From: Providencia alcalifaciens
GTDB taxonomy: Bacteria; Pseudomonadota; Gammaproteobacteria; Enterobacterales; Enterobacteriaceae
DNA: 64,000 nucleotides
Direction of reading: 5' to 3'
Assembly (NCBI RefSeq): GCF_020271745.1
Contig: NZ_CP084296.1
Coordinates: forward strand, 868,001 to 932,000
The notes beneath the pieces were generated by a model. The model saw only the letters and a list, made by a program, of their open reading frames with translations. It searched no databases and was not told where the DNA came from. Shown one piece after another: positions 8,498-18,715 of this stretch; the first letter of the stretch is position 1; the number at the start of each line of letters is the position of its first letter. The position numbers were made by a program, and so were the translations under genes.

Positions 8498-9593
8498 CCA
8501 GAACTACCTCCCAGCTTTCAACCCAAGTCACAGCAACTTTTTGGTTAAGGGAGTGGTCGACATCAGGGTCATCTTCATTGAAAAATTCGCTGACCATAAT
8601 AATTTTGCCATCTTCCATCTCAACCACTGAGTCTAACGTCATGCCTTTATAGTTACGTTCACGCACGTAACCGATCAGCCCAGGATAATTATCGGCGTCA
8701 TTGACTTCTTCAACGCGTAAATCTTCAGGGCGCAATAAGACGTTTAAATGCTGACCTTCTGTGACCGGTAAATCAGTGAAAATATCACATTCATGCCCTT
8801 CAACGTTGGCACGAATACGTTTCTCATCAATACGATGCAACACTTTTGCATCAAAAATATTGATTTCACCGATAAATTGAGCAACAAACAGGTTTTTTGG
8901 CTCTTCGTAAATTTCACGTGGTGTACCATCTTGCTCAATTTTCCCTTCACGCATCACAATGATACGGTCAGACATGGCCAGTGCTTCTTCTTGGTCATGA
9001 GTCACAAAAATAAACGTAATCCCTAGCTTGCGCTGTAAGGCTTTCAGCTCATTTTGCATCTGTTTACGCAACTTATAGTCCAGCGCAGATAAAGACTCAT
9101 CCAATAGCAAAACCTTGGGACGATTGACAACCGCACGCGCAATTGCCACGCGTTGTTGTTGACCACCCGAAAGTTGGTTCGGCATACGCTCTGCAAAATC
9201 CGCCAATTGCACCATATGCAAGGCTTGCTCCACCCGTTTTTGAATGTCCGCTTTGGGTGTTTTTTGCATGCGCAAACCAAATGCCACATTTTCAAATACG
9301 GTCATGTGTGGGAATAATGCATAGCTTTGGAAAACAGTATTCACGAAACGTTGTTCCGCAGGAATATCTGTAATGTCCTGACCATCAAGAATAATTTGAC
9401 CGTCATCCACATCTTCTAATCCAGCAATCAGACGTAAAACTGTCGTTTTACCGCAACCAGAAGGCCCTAAAATGGTAAGAAACTCCCCATTTCGGATAGT
9501 GAGGTCAAGCTCAGAAATAATTTGTTTGCCATCAAAACCTTTATTTAAAGATTTTAATTCGACGAGTGGTGTGAGAGAAGTTGTCTCAGTCAT
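8484..9593 (-). CDS. potA: Spermidine/putrescine ABC transporter ATPase PotA
   Basis: ATP-hydrolysing subunit of the polyamine importer, 369 residues (378 in E. coli). Visible motifs are Walker [10 protein letters not shown], the Q-loop region [20 protein letters not shown], signature LSGGQQQR and Walker B VLLLDES, followed by the H-loop FVTHDQEEA. The C-terminal third is the TOBE regulatory domain common to the PotA/MalK group. It is the first gene of potABCD and its promoter must lie in the long gap upstream. Confidence 0.96.
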   Translation of the reverse strand: MTETTSLTPLVELKSLNKGFDGKQIISELDLTIRNGEFLTILGPSGCGKTTVLRLIAGLEDVDDGQIILDGQDITDIPAEQRFVNTVFQSYALFPHMTVFENVAFGLRMQKTPKADIQKRVEQALHMVQLADFAERMPNQLSGGQQQRVAIARAVVNRPKVLLLDESLSALDYKLRKQMQNELKALQRKLGITFIFVTHDQEEALAMSDRIIVMREGKIEQDGTPREIYEEPKNLFVAQFIGEINIFDAKVLHRIDEKRIRANVEGHECDIFTDLPVTEGQHLNVLLRPEDLRVEEVNDADNYPGLIGYVRERNYKGMTLDSVVEMEDGKIIMVSEFFNEDDPDVDHSLNQKVAVTWVESWEVVLDDHS

Positions 9594-10410
9594 TTATAAT
9601 ACACTCTATCCCTAGGAATAATGCAGATAGAACCGCCACCGTTAAAGACTGTTAAGCCCCCAGGAAGAACCCCAGCAAAGCCCAAAACCAGTAGCGCCAT
9701 TTTTAATAAAACAATAAGGGCTGCATAATAAACACTGTTAATGAAAATTGAAAGCCATTTTCAACACTTTGTTTGCCTTTCACTATGAATTTAAAACAAA
9801 TAAAAGTGATTTATGATAAAAATAAGTGACATAACCATATTTTTCATAGCGTTGTGCTTATCTATCATTTTTCATTATAGAACCAAAAAATAAATAAACG
9901 TTAAAATAACATTAAATTCAATACGTTAAATAAAAAACAAAACCAAACTATCGATTGCGATAACTTGCTTACGTAATAATAAAAATCCATTTTTATTTTA
10001 TTTTCACTCTGTATTTTATTTATTATCTCCAGAATGCTAACCAACCATAAATGATTCATTAATTCGCTAACCCATTAAGGTATTTATGGAAAAATTGAAT
10101 GCATAAAATCTAAATTAACTGCCCCGCGATAACATGAATAACAAATAGTTAAACTCAATACCTATAATTAATTTATGTGATTAGCTTCATACTTTGAATT
10201 TGAATATTAGTTTCTTGTAAAAGTTTAACCAAAGTCATATTTTCTTTTACATCCCTTTGAATATAATGAGTAATTATTCTAATTGCATTCAGACTATTAT
10301 CCCTATAAACGATTATCCCGCCTGACAAAACAAGCGGTATTTAGAATAAAAAGCCTATAAATAATTTATTTATTATATTTTCCGCTAAAATTAATATGTG
10401 AGTGAGCAAA
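9594..10410. other. Long AT-rich divergent intergenic region, potA / fumarase
   Basis: More than 800 bases with no supportable gene, strongly AT-rich. It must hold the potABCD promoter on the minus strand and the fumarase promoter on the plus strand. The only site I can propose is a CRP-like sequence at 10176-10191. The rest shows no repeats or reading frames of note. Confidence 0.5.
10176..10191. promoter_or_regulatory. Candidate CRP-binding site
   Basis: TGTGATTAGCTTCATA fits the TGTGA-N6-TCACA pattern with one mismatch in the right half. It lies about 220 bases upstream of the fumarase start. Catabolite control of a citric acid cycle enzyme would be sensible, but the match is short and unproven. 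Confidence 0.35.
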
Positions 10411-12057
10411 ATGGCTAATAAAGAGTTTTTTTACCAAGAACCTTATCCGCTATCTGAGGATAAAACCGAATATTACCAAGTCTCTGATAAATATGTTTCC
10501 GTAGAGCAATTTGCTGGGAAGCAAATGTTAAAAATTGAGCCAGAGGCTTTAACCTTTCTTGCTGAACATGCAATTTATGAATCCCAATTTTTTTTAAGAC
10601 CTGCCCACCAAAAACAAGTGGCGGCTATCTTGCACGATCCTGAAGCGAGCGAGAATGATAAGTATGTCGCCCTGCAATTACTGCGTAACGCCGAGATTTC
10701 TGCGAAAGGTGTTCTGCCAAACTGTCAGGATACGGGAACCGTTGCCGTCGTCGGGAAAAAAGGCCAACAAGTTTGGACTGGTTGTGATGACGAAGAATAC
10801 CTCTCTCGAGGCATTTATAACGTTTTCCAACACGAAAACCTGCGTTTTTCGCAAAATGCCCCACTGGATATGTTCAATGAAGTCAATACAGGCACGAACT
10901 TGCCAGCGCAATTTGACATTTTTGCCACCACGGGTGATGAATACCATTTCTTGTTTGTTAACAAAGGCGGCGGCTCTGCAAATAAATCCGCCCTTTATCA
11001 AGAAACTAAAGCAACACTGACCCCGGCTAAGTTGAAAAACTTCTTAATTGAGAAAATGAGAAACTTAGGGACAACCGCTTGCCCACCTTATCATATCGCA
11101 TTCGTTATCGGCGGTACGTCCGCAGAAACCACGCTGAAAACAGCCAAACTGGCTTCGGCAAAATACTATGATAACCTGCCAACGACAGGTAATGAGTATG
11201 GCCGTGCGTTCCGTGATGTTGAGCTAGAAAATGAGTTATTAGAAGCGTCACGCCATCTCGGCTTTGGTGCGCAATTTGGCGGCAAATACTTTGCCCACGA
11301 TGTGCGTGTTATTCGCTTGCCTCGCCATGGTGCTTCTTGCCCGATCGGTTTAGCCATTTCTTGCTCCGCTGACCGCAATATCAAAGCAAAAATCACCAAA
11401 GATGGCTTGTGGCTAGAGAAAATGGAGCATAATCCAGCACAATATATCCCTGAATCGATGCGTCATCAGACAGAAGGGACCGTGGTTCATATCGACCTCA
11501 ACCGCCCAATGAAAGATATTTTGGCCGAGTTGAGTAAACACCCTGTGTCGACCCGTGTATCCCTCAGTGGTCCACTGATCATCGCTCGCGATATCGCCCA
11601 TACCAAGCTCAAAGAGCGCTTAGATAATGGTGAAGAGCTACCACAGTACTTTAAAGATCATATGGTCTATTACGCAGGCCCTGCGAAAAAACCTGAAGAT
11701 ATGGTGTCGGGTTCTTTAGGCCCAACAACGGGTAACCGTATGGATCCATACGTTGACCTATTCCAATCCCATGGCGCTAGCATGTTGATGTTAGCAAAAG
11801 GCAACCGAACTCAAGCCGTGACCGATGCGTGTAAAAAGCACGGTGGTTTTTACCTTGGTAGCATTGGCGGCTCCGCGGCGATTTTGGCGCAAGAATTTGT
11901 GAAAAGCTTAAATTGCCTCGAGTACCCAGAGCTAGGTATGGAAGCGGTATGGAAAATGGAAGTAGAAGGGTTGCCAGCCTTTATTTTAGTGGATGATAAA
12001 GGCAATAACTTCTTTGATATTGTGCAGAATGACACCTGCAAGAAATGCGTTAAATAA
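10411..12057 (+). CDS. fumA: Class I (iron-sulfur) fumarate hydratase
   Basis: Interconverts fumarate and L-malate using an oxygen-sensitive [4Fe-4S] cluster. The protein is 548 residues, the same length as E. coli FumA. Cluster cysteines are expected in [17 protein letters not shown] and the region near [15 protein letters not shown], and the family segment [23 protein letters not shown] is present. The C-terminus CKKCVK matches E. coli FumA/FumB (CTRCVK). The ATG at 10411 is preferred to a GTG nine bases earlier because of the spacing to GTGAG. Sequence alone does not separate the aerobic (FumA) from the anaerobic (FumB) role. It is monocistronic, ending at a hairpin. Confidence 0.93.
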   Translation: MANKEFFYQEPYPLSEDKTEYYQVSDKYVSVEQFAGKQMLKIEPEALTFLAEHAIYESQFFLRPAHQKQVAAILHDPEASENDKYVALQLLRNAEISAKGVLPNCQDTGTVAVVGKKGQQVWTGCDDEEYLSRGIYNVFQHENLRFSQNAPLDMFNEVNTGTNLPAQFDIFATTGDEYHFLFVNKGGGSANKSALYQETKATLTPAKLKNFLIEKMRNLGTTACPPYHIAFVIGGTSAETTLKTAKLASAKYYDNLPTTGNEYGRAFRDVELENELLEASRHLGFGAQFGGKYFAHDVRVIRLPRHGASCPIGLAISCSADRNIKAKITKDGLWLEKMEHNPAQYIPESMRHQTEGTVVHIDLNRPMKDILAELSKHPVSTRVSLSGPLIIARDIAHTKLKERLDNGEELPQYFKDHMVYYAGPAKKPEDMVSGSLGPTTGNRMDPYVDLFQSHGASMLMLAKGNRTQAVTDACKKHGGFYLGSIGGSAAILAQEFVKSLNCLEYPELGMEAVWKMEVEGLPAFILVDDKGNNFFDIVQNDTCKKCVK

Positions 12058-12065
12058 ATAAAAAA

Positions 12066-12097
12066 CAGGGTGAGCCATTTTTATTCGACTCACCCTG
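12066..12097. terminator. Bidirectional terminator, fumarase / polysaccharide deacetylase
   Basis: Stem CAGGGTGAG/CTCACCCTG with a 14-base loop between two convergent genes. On the minus strand it is followed by a run of T, and on the plus strand by CTTTATT. Confidence 0.8.
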
Positions 12098-12142
12098 CTT
12101 TATTGACCTGCCGTTATTTTCAGTTTTCTATTTATCAACTTT

Positions 12143-13495
12143 CTATTTATCAACGACAACGTTCTTATTCACCACATCCTGCTCGCTATTACCTACCATT
12201 AAAGCAAATTTGCTAATCGGGTCAGTACTGTAGGCGTACAAGCGTTTTAGGGCATAAGGGTTATCACCGAGCTTTACCTTACCTTGGATGGTGGACACCG
12301 CAATATGTAAGCCCGCTTCTTTTGCCGCATCAATCGCCGTTTGGTTATAGGCGCCGAACGGGTAAGCTAAATAACGCTGGTCCCTTTCGAATTTAGCCAA
12401 CGCTTTCATTGAACGTTTAAAATCCAGCATGATGGTATGCTCTTTACGGCTAAAGATAATCGGGTTATTACGATTATCTAAGCGATGTAAAAAGTGCGTA
12501 TGGGATTGAATGTTGAAAACATCTTGGCTCTCTTTAATTTCCTGTTTACTCATAAATTGCAGAGAATCTGGATCCCATTTTTGTGGCTGAGTTTTGATAC
12601 GCGAAGAGATGACAAACAGAGTCGCCTGTTGCTGGTTATCTCTTAAAATAGGCAACGCATAGCGATAAACGGATTTAAGGCCGTCATCAAACGTGAGTAC
12701 CACGGCACGCCCTGGTAAATTTGCATTCTTATTTAAATAACCTTCCACATCTTCGAGTGATAATGTTTGATACCCCATATCTTTGAGGTAATTCATTTGC
12801 TCACGAAAAGCATCAACCGAAGTTGTCGTCGAAGTATGACGAAAGTTTTTATTTTCACTGTCTTCGAGAATATGGTGATAAGTAAAAATAGGAATACCTT
12901 TATCAATCGCTACATCACCCAAGCGAACATAACCCAGACGATCACCGAGACGAATGGTTAACCATGAGGTTTTGTCCCCATCTTCATCCGTTTTGATCAT
13001 CCGAGCCAGTACTGGATAACGTAAATTTTCCCATAAGGAGGCGATTTGCCGTGAATCTTCATCAGTTGCACTGAATACTGGCGTTTTTTGGCTCGTAATC
13101 AGATAATCATAAACTGGGTTTTTAAGATCGTTTAAACGGTCATCTTCAGGGACATTTCGAGGCTTCTTTTTGGATATCTGAGTGCTTTTAACATAAGCGA
13201 AATCATTACCAAACTGTAGGGCATTATAGTCACCATTTGGACTATAGGCGTAAAAACCATTGTCTGGATTAATTTCACCAACAATACGCATTTCGCCGCC
13301 TACAATAGCAAAAATATTCTCTGGCGCTTTTGTCTGAATCAATTTTGGGGGTATATCCACAAGCTCCCAATTATCAAGATTGATAGCTTTTGAACCACTG
13401 ATTATTAAATTATTATTTTTTATATCCGCAGCATGTGAAACAGAAAAAAAATTAACGAAAAAGGTCAAAAATAGAAAAAGTACTCGATTAGACAT
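12143..13495 (-). CDS. Secreted polysaccharide deacetylase (NodB/CE4 family)
   Basis: A 450-residue exported protein. The signal peptide (MSNRVLFLFLTFFVNFFSVSHA) is followed by about 180 residues of unassigned N-terminal domain. The CE4 deacetylase domain begins at IPIFTYHHIL (about residue 201). Its metal and catalytic motifs are visible: TFDDG at 268-272, SHTHFLH at 331-337 and YPFGAYN further on. Such enzymes remove acetyl groups from N-acetylglucosamine-containing glycans. The YHHI opening is shared with PgaB-type deacetylases, but no poly-GlcNAc synthesis genes are adjacent. GGAAAGG before the ATG at 13495 supports that start. The natural substrate is unknown. Confidence 0.85.
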   Translation of the reverse strand: MSNRVLFLFLTFFVNFFSVSHAADIKNNNLIISGSKAINLDNWELVDIPPKLIQTKAPENIFAIVGGEMRIVGEINPDNGFYAYSPNGDYNALQFGNDFAYVKSTQISKKKPRNVPEDDRLNDLKNPVYDYLITSQKTPVFSATDEDSRQIASLWENLRYPVLARMIKTDEDGDKTSWLTIRLGDRLGYVRLGDVAIDKGIPIFTYHHILEDSENKNFRHTSTTTSVDAFREQMNYLKDMGYQTLSLEDVEGYLNKNANLPGRAVVLTFDDGLKSVYRYALPILRDNQQQATLFVISSRIKTQPQKWDPDSLQFMSKQEIKESQDVFNIQSHTHFLHRLDNRNNPIIFSRKEHTIMLDFKRSMKALAKFERDQRYLAYPFGAYNQTAIDAAKEAGLHIAVSTIQGKVKLGDNPYALKRLYAYSTDPISKFALMVGNSEQDVVNKNVVVDK

Positions 13496-13767
13496 GTCCT
13501 TTCCACTCAGTATCACCAATACACCGCGCCAGTTTAAACCGACTTACAATTTAACCCTATACCCTGATAAAAATATTTTTTCATGGCAAAGCCACGATAA
13601 TATTTCCGTGGCTGTTGTTATAGATAATTTGTATATGGTAATTGTGTATGGCATTCAATGAACACTGAGCAAGTTAAAACCTTTCAATTAAATGAAAAAT
13701 AAATTTATCAATTTATTAACAATAAAATGAATAGTCTTAAAATAACGTATTTAAAAAGAAATAAACT

Positions 13768-14466
13768 CTACTTTTGTCCGTAATACGCATTTTTCCCATG
13801 TTTACGTAAATAATGCTTATCCAGTAGTTCTTGCTGCATATCGTCAATTTGAGGAGTCAATTGACGCGTAAATAAATTCATATAAGCAATCTCTTCCAAC
13901 ACCACAGCATTGTGTACCGCATTATGAGCATCTTTACCCCAAGCAAAAGGGCCGTGGCTATGAACTAATACCGCGGGAATGTCCTTTGCAGAAATTCCGA
14001 GCTGTTTAAATGTTTCAATAATCACATGCCCAGTTTCTCTCTCATATTCACCCGCAATCTCACTTTCTGTCATTTTACGGGTACAAGGAATTTCACCATA
14101 AAAATAATCGGCATGTGTGGTGCCTAATGCACTTAGCGGTAAGCCGGCTTGTGCCCAAATGGTTGCATGTCGCGAATGGGTATGAACGATACCACCAATC
14201 TCAGGAAAGGCTTGATATAATGCTAAGTGGGTATCGGTATCTGAAGAAGGTTTATATTTTCCTTCGACAACCTCACCGGTGGTTAATGAAACGACCACCA
14301 TGTCATCCGCCTTCATGGTTTCATAATCTACCCCGGAAGGTTTAATCACCATCAAACCCGCTTCTCGGTCTACCCCACTGACGTTACCCCACGTAAACGT
14401 CACGAGCTTATGTTTTGGTAATTCAAGATTCGCCTCAAATACTTGCTGTTTTAATGTCTCCAGCAT
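13768..14466 (-). CDS. sgbE: L-ribulose-5-phosphate 4-epimerase
   Basis: Zinc-dependent class II aldolase-fold enzyme of 232 residues that converts L-ribulose 5-phosphate to D-xylulose 5-phosphate. Zinc ligands H95 and H97 (VHTHSRHAT) and H171 ([10 protein letters not shown]) fall at the same numbers as in E. coli AraD. The C-terminus [19 protein letters not shown] is nearly invariant in the AraD/SgbE/UlaF group. The three paralogues cannot be separated with certainty by eye. I use sgbE because the flanking divergent operon supplies a SgbU-type 3-epimerase and LyxK-type kinase and there is no araBA. It shares an operator-rich gap with the DeoR regulator. Confidence 0.88.
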   Translation of the reverse strand: MLETLKQQVFEANLELPKHKLVTFTWGNVSGVDREAGLMVIKPSGVDYETMKADDMVVVSLTTGEVVEGKYKPSSDTDTHLALYQAFPEIGGIVHTHSRHATIWAQAGLPLSALGTTHADYFYGEIPCTRKMTESEIAGEYERETGHVIIETFKQLGISAKDIPAVLVHSHGPFAWGKDAHNAVHNAVVLEEIAYMNLFTRQLTPQIDDMQQELLDKHYLRKHGKNAYYGQK

Positions 14467-14665
14467 GATTACCTCCCCAGGTGTAATAAAGATGGCGTGA
14501 ATACAATATGAAAATAGCGAGTCATATCAACGACAAGGTTCTCTTTCATTCTCTATTTACTGTCGATGAATAGACGTTGTTCTGATTATTAAGGTAAACA
14601 GATTTAGCTGAATAAAAAAGCCCAACACTTTACAAACCATTAACAAATCAACATAACTAGGTCAC

Positions 14666-14722
14666 ATTCGGTCATACTCGGTCTAATTAAAACAAAAATA
14701 CACCTAAATAAAATGACCGAAT
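14666..14722. promoter_or_regulatory. Inverted and tandem operator-like repeats between sgbE and the DeoR regulator
   Basis: ATTCGGTCAT at 14666-14675 recurs as the exact inverted complement ATGACCGAAT at 14713-14722. The left arm also lies inside three 10-base steps beginning GTCACATTCG, GTCATACTCG and GTCTAATTAA from 14661, which would put the same face of the helix forward each time. This is a good candidate for the DeoR-type operator controlling the sugar locus. Confidence 0.55.
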
Positions 14723-14922
14723 ATGTGAAAGTTGATGAGTTCTTTGTTTTATTTCTGGCTATATACCGTCATATTTAGTGATCTAATTAACAATTAAAAT
14801 GAAAATGAAAATATATTTTTCATATAAGCGTGATGATTAGCACTATAAATAGTTTTGTCTGTTTCTAACCGTTATTACATGAGTCGAATCACGACAAAAA
14901 AAATTCAACACTGGCACACTAT

Positions 14923-14976
14923 TTATCGTGGAAAGAATGTTTATCGTGGAAAGAATGTTTATCGCGGAAAGAATGT
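14923..14976. repeat. Three 18-base tandem repeats upstream of the DeoR regulator
   Basis: TTATCGTGGAAAGAATGT occurs three times head to tail (the third copy has one change, GTGG to GCGG), ending 45 bases before the regulator start. The position in the 5' leader or promoter suggests a regulatory array or a slippage-prone repeat rather than coding sequence. Confidence 0.8.
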
Positions 14977-15021
14977 TTGTCACAAAAATAATAAATGCCA
15001 TGGGCTGAAAGGAGTTTTGAG

Positions 15022-15834
15022 ATGCTACAAGCTGAACGCCACCGATTAATTTGCTCCCATGTTTCTCAACATGGCTCAGCATTAGTGCGCGATTTAGCCC
15101 AGCTTTGTCACGTTTCTCAAGAAACTATTCGCCGAGATTTAACGGCATTAGAACGTGAAAAACGTTTAATTCGTAGTTTTGGCGGCGCGGTTGCCACTGA
15201 GCACGATGAAAGCCCAGTACTGAACGTGATGCCCTCTTCGGTCAAACTCAGTCAAATGGTGGATGGTGCAGAATCCTTTCGTAAAAGAACGGAAGAAAAC
15301 CCAGACGCGAAAATGAAAATCGCCAAAGCGGCGTTGAAGTTTATTCAGCCGGGTGACTGCATCATGATGGATAACAGCAGCACATGCTGGTTTCTGGCAA
15401 GGCAAATACCCGATATCGATATTACGGTCGTCACCAATTCCGTCAAAATCATTCAAGCATTAGCATGCCGAGACCGTGTTCGTGTCATTGGTATTGGTGG
15501 AGAATATTCAGAACGCCATGACGATTTTCATGGTCCCATTTCTGAAAGTATTATCCGCAGCTTTCAAATAAAAACGTTATTTCTATCATGCCAAGGATTC
15601 AATATTGAAACTGGCGTTCGAGATGGCAGTGAAGTTAATGCCAAATTAAAAAATATTATGATTCAGGTTTCTGAAAATTGTGTGTTATTAGCAGATAATA
15701 ATAAATTAGACCAATATGCTTTTAGCCAAGTTTGTACCTTAAATGATATTAACGTGTTAATTACCAATAAACTTAATGATAAAAATTTCAAACAAGTATT
15801 TCCAAAGTTAAATATTATTGAATGTGATAAATAG
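15022..15834 (+). CDS. DeoR-family transcriptional regulator of the pentulose locus
   Basis: A 270-residue regulator. The N-terminal winged helix (residues about 3-57) includes LAQLCHVSQETIRRDLTALE, the classical DeoR signature. The C-terminal DeoRC domain resembles phosphosugar isomerase folds and is expected to sense a phosphorylated sugar (DNSSTCWFLA, VVTNSVKI, LFLSCQGFN and DNNKLDQYAF are typical segments). AAAGGAG ten bases before the ATG at 15022 decides the start over an in-frame upstream ATG. It sits between the divergent 4-epimerase and the downstream transporter, epimerase and kinase genes, and is presumably their repressor with a pentulose phosphate as inducer. Confidence 0.88.
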   Translation: MLQAERHRLICSHVSQHGSALVRDLAQLCHVSQETIRRDLTALEREKRLIRSFGGAVATEHDESPVLNVMPSSVKLSQMVDGAESFRKRTEENPDAKMKIAKAALKFIQPGDCIMMDNSSTCWFLARQIPDIDITVVTNSVKIIQALACRDRVRVIGIGGEYSERHDDFHGPISESIIRSFQIKTLFLSCQGFNIETGVRDGSEVNAKLKNIMIQVSENCVLLADNNKLDQYAFSQVCTLNDINVLITNKLNDKNFKQVFPKLNIIECDK

Positions 15835-16068
15835 TATTCAGTGTGATAAAGAGTATTTATATCGATGATTATCGCAGCGTAACTAAGTGAGTAAATTAAG
15901 CAATTTGTTTTTATTTTAAATAACCGAATTACACCAGGCAGTAAAGAAAATCTATTAATTAAATTAACGATTAATAGAAATTAATTATATCTATCCGATT
16001 AAACAAAACATTAACCCTATGTTGATGAGCATGGTTATATCTGCACATCATCTCTGAGGAATATAACA

Positions 16069-17067
16069 ATGAATATGAAAAAATTAGTTTTACCTTGCTT
16101 AATGGGCGCCGCACTGTTTTCTAACATAGCGATGGCTGAATCACCGAAAGCACAAAAACCCTTTACCATGGGTGTCGTAGTTAAAGTGGGGGGAATTCCT
16201 TGGTTTAACGTCATGGAGCAAGGGATCACTGAAGAAGGTAAAAAACTGGGTGTTAATGCATTCCAAGTGGGTCCAACCACCGCCGACCCAGCAGAACAGG
16301 TTCGTGCAATTGAAGATTTAATCGCGAAGAAAGTCGATGTTATCGGCGTCGTTCCTAATGATGCAAAAGTCCTTGAGCCAGTGTTAAAACGCGCCCAAGA
16401 AGCGGGCATCAAAGTGATTACTCACGAATCCCCAGATCAAAAAAATGCGGATTGGGACTTCGAATTACTGGATACCCAAAGCATGGGCGCTAACCATATG
16501 AAAGATATGGCAGCATGTATGGGTGAAGAAGGTAAATACGCCATGTTCGTCGGCAGCCTGACTGTACCATTAGTCAACGAATGGGCTGATGCGGCTATCG
16601 CTTACCAAAAAACACACTATCCAAAAATGCAGATGGTCGATGACCGCTTTGGTGTCGCGGAATCCGTTGATGATTCTATGCGTACCTCAAACGACCTGCT
16701 ATCTAAACATAAAGATCTGAAAGGCATCATGTCGTTTGGTTCTCAAGGGCCTATCGGTGCGGGTCGCGCTATCGACAAACGCCGTAAAAACGCAGAAACC
16801 TGTGTCTTCGGTACGTTCACGCCAGGTCAAGGTATCAAATTGTTAGAAAAAGGCGCGATTGACGGCGGTTATATCTCTAACCCGAAAGTGGCTGGTCAAG
16901 TTTTCGTTCAAGTCGCGACGGCAATGATGAATGGCGAAGAGATCAAAACGGGTGTCAGCATCGGCGATATGGGTGAGATCAAAGTGAGTGGCAACACGAT
17001 CCTCAGCGACAACCCAGTTAACCTGAATATTGAAAACACCAAAAAGCTGGTTGAAGTCGGTCTGTAA
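16069..17067 (+). CDS. Periplasmic sugar-binding protein of a ribose-type ABC transporter
   Basis: A 332-residue receptor with a signal peptide (MNMKKLVLPCLMGAALFSNIAMA-ES). The mature part is a two-lobed periplasmic binding fold of the RbsB/LsrB group: VVVKVGGIPWFNVMEQGITE, then DPAEQVRAIEDLIAKKVDVIGVVPND, with the hinge and pocket region around GVAESVDDSMRTSNDLL. GAGGAA precedes the ATG. It is the first structural gene of the transporter, with ATPase and two permeases downstream. Automatic annotation may call this family autoinducer-2 binding. The surrounding pentulose enzymes argue for a pentulose or pentitol ligand instead. The exact ligand is not readable. Confidence 0.88.
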   Translation: MNMKKLVLPCLMGAALFSNIAMAESPKAQKPFTMGVVVKVGGIPWFNVMEQGITEEGKKLGVNAFQVGPTTADPAEQVRAIEDLIAKKVDVIGVVPNDAKVLEPVLKRAQEAGIKVITHESPDQKNADWDFELLDTQSMGANHMKDMAACMGEEGKYAMFVGSLTVPLVNEWADAAIAYQKTHYPKMQMVDDRFGVAESVDDSMRTSNDLLSKHKDLKGIMSFGSQGPIGAGRAIDKRRKNAETCVFGTFTPGQGIKLLEKGAIDGGYISNPKVAGQVFVQVATAMMNGEEIKTGVSIGDMGEIKVSGNTILSDNPVNLNIENTKKLVEVGL

Positions 17068-17209
17068 GTTCGCGCTACATAATAAAAATACGATAACAGT
17101 ATTATTTTGTTCCACATAGTTTAAGTGACAGCAGCACCCTATTTAGGTCTGATAGCGGTGTCTGTTGCCACTCTGAATCTGACGACACAGTCAACACCAG
17201 GACTCCACT
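17068..17209 (+). other. Intercistronic region with imperfect stem between binding protein and ATPase genes
   Basis: A 142-base gap. GACAGCAGCACC near 17128 can pair imperfectly with GGTGTCTGTTGCC near 17157. Such stems after binding-protein genes often stabilise the upstream message so that the receptor is made in excess. That role here is inference. Confidence 0.3.
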
Positions 17210-18715
17210 ATGACAGCCGAAAAAAACTCCCCACTGATTACATTACGGGATCTTTCCAAAAGCTTTGGTGGTCATCGTGCATTGCGCAATATCGACTTGA
17301 CGCTAAACAAAGGTGAAGTTCACTGTTTAGCGGGCACCAATGGCTGCGGAAAAAGTACGTTAATTAAAACCATTAGCGGCGTTTATGCTCCCGATGAAGG
17401 TAGCGAAATTGAAATAGATGGCAAGCGATACTCTCGCCTAACGCCAGACAAAGCACGAGAGCTTGGCGTGCAAGTTATCTACCAAGACTTATCCTTATTT
17501 CCTAACTTAACCGTGGCAGAAAATATCGCCTTTGAACTGAATTTAAACGGTTATTTTGGTTGGTTTCAAAAAGGAAAAGTGAGGGAAAAAGCATTACAAA
17601 TTCTCAAAGAACTTGAGTTCACTATTGACCCTGATACCCCTGTACAGTTTTTACCAATTGCCCAGCGCCAGCAAGTTGCCATTTGCCGCGCACTGGTGGC
17701 AGATGCTCGCTTAGTGATCATGGATGAGCCAACGGCTTCGTTAACACGCACTGAAGTTAATCAGCTACTTTCTACCGTAAATTACTTAAAAAACAAAGGT
17801 ATCACCGTTGTTTTTGTCAGCCATCGGTTAGAGGAAGTGAAAGAGATTTCTGACCGCATTACCGTTATTCGTGATGGCCAGAAAATGGGCACATGGCCAG
17901 CAGAAGACCTGACCACGCGTAAAATCACCGAGCTGATGACAGGGCTTGATATTGTTCATGAGCGCAAATTACCCAATAACGCAGAAGAAACTCACACGGT
18001 CTTAGAGCTGAAAAACCTTAGCCGTGCTGGGCAATACCAGAATATTTCCCTGTCGTTAAAGCGCGGTGAAGTGCTGGGGCTATGCGGATTATTAGGCTCC
18101 GGTCGTACCGAGCTTGCTCTTTCTCTGTTTGGGATAACCCGCCCTGACAGCGGCGAAATGATTGTCGAAGACAAGCCAATTATCTTCAAAAACAATGCCC
18201 AAGCCATCAAACATGGTATTGGCTATGTCTCAGAAGACCGTCTGACACTCGGGGCAATTTTACAGCAATCTATCGCTGACAATATGGTGATTTCGATTTT
18301 AGATCGCCTGAAAACCCCTCTGCATCTGATTGATGAGCAAAAATGCCAGCAAATCGTTCAAGAGTGGATCACAGATTTGGATATTAAAGTAACCGACCCA
18401 AACAATGCTCTCTCTACCTTATCTGGCGGGAATCAGCAAAAAGTGGTGCTCGCCAAATGGATCCTGACCCGACCTAAAGTGCTGATCCTCGATGCTCCTA
18501 CAGTCGGGGTCGATATCGGCGCTAAAGACAGTATTTACAAGCTGATCCATCGACTGTCTGGTGTTGGGATCGCCATTTTACTGATCACCGATGAAGCCTC
18601 TGAAGCTTTCTACAACTGCGATCGCATTTTACATATGAAGCAAGGATCTATCGTCAAAGAAATTGTGACGGATTCCATGACTGAGCAACAATTGGAGGAA
18701 ATCATCAATGGCTAA
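17210..18715 (+). CDS. Ribose-type sugar ABC transporter ATPase (two ATPase domains)
   Basis: A 501-residue tandem ATPase of the RbsA/XylG/LsrA type that powers uptake through the two following permeases. The N-terminal half has Walker A GTNGCGKST, a degenerate signature (LPIAQRQQVAICRALV) and Walker B LVIMDEP. The C-terminal half has the altered Walker A GLLGSGRTE, signature LSGGNQQKVVLAKW and VLILDAP. This half-degenerate pattern is normal for the family. The stop lies inside the start region of the next gene (8-base overlap), so translation is coupled. Confidence 0.92.
   Translation: MTAEKNSPLITLRDLSKSFGGHRALRNIDLTLNKGEVHCLAGTNGCGKSTLIKTISGVYAPDEGSEIEIDGKRYSRLTPDKARELGVQVIYQDLSLFPNLTVAENIAFELNLNGYFGWFQKGKVREKALQILKELEFTIDPDTPVQFLPIAQRQQVAICRALVADARLVIMDEPTASLTRTEVNQLLSTVNYLKNKGITVVFVSHRLEEVKEISDRITVIRDGQKMGTWPAEDLTTRKITELMTGLDIVHERKLPNNAEETHTVLELKNLSRAGQYQNISLSLKRGEVLGLCGLLGSGRTELALSLFGITRPDSGEMIVEDKPIIFKNNAQAIKHGIGYVSEDRLTLGAILQQSIADNMVISILDRLKTPLHLIDEQKCQQIVQEWITDLDIKVTDPNNALSTLSGGNQQKVVLAKWILTRPKVLILDAPTVGVDIGAKDSIYKLIHRLSGVGIAILLITDEASEAFYNCDRILHMKQGSIVKEIVTDSMTEQQLEEIING

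Noticed and set aside
14855-15049. Small plus-strand frame through the 18-base repeats
   Set aside because: The repeats create a frame because 18 is divisible by three. It overlaps the leader and start of the DeoR gene without its own ribosome site.
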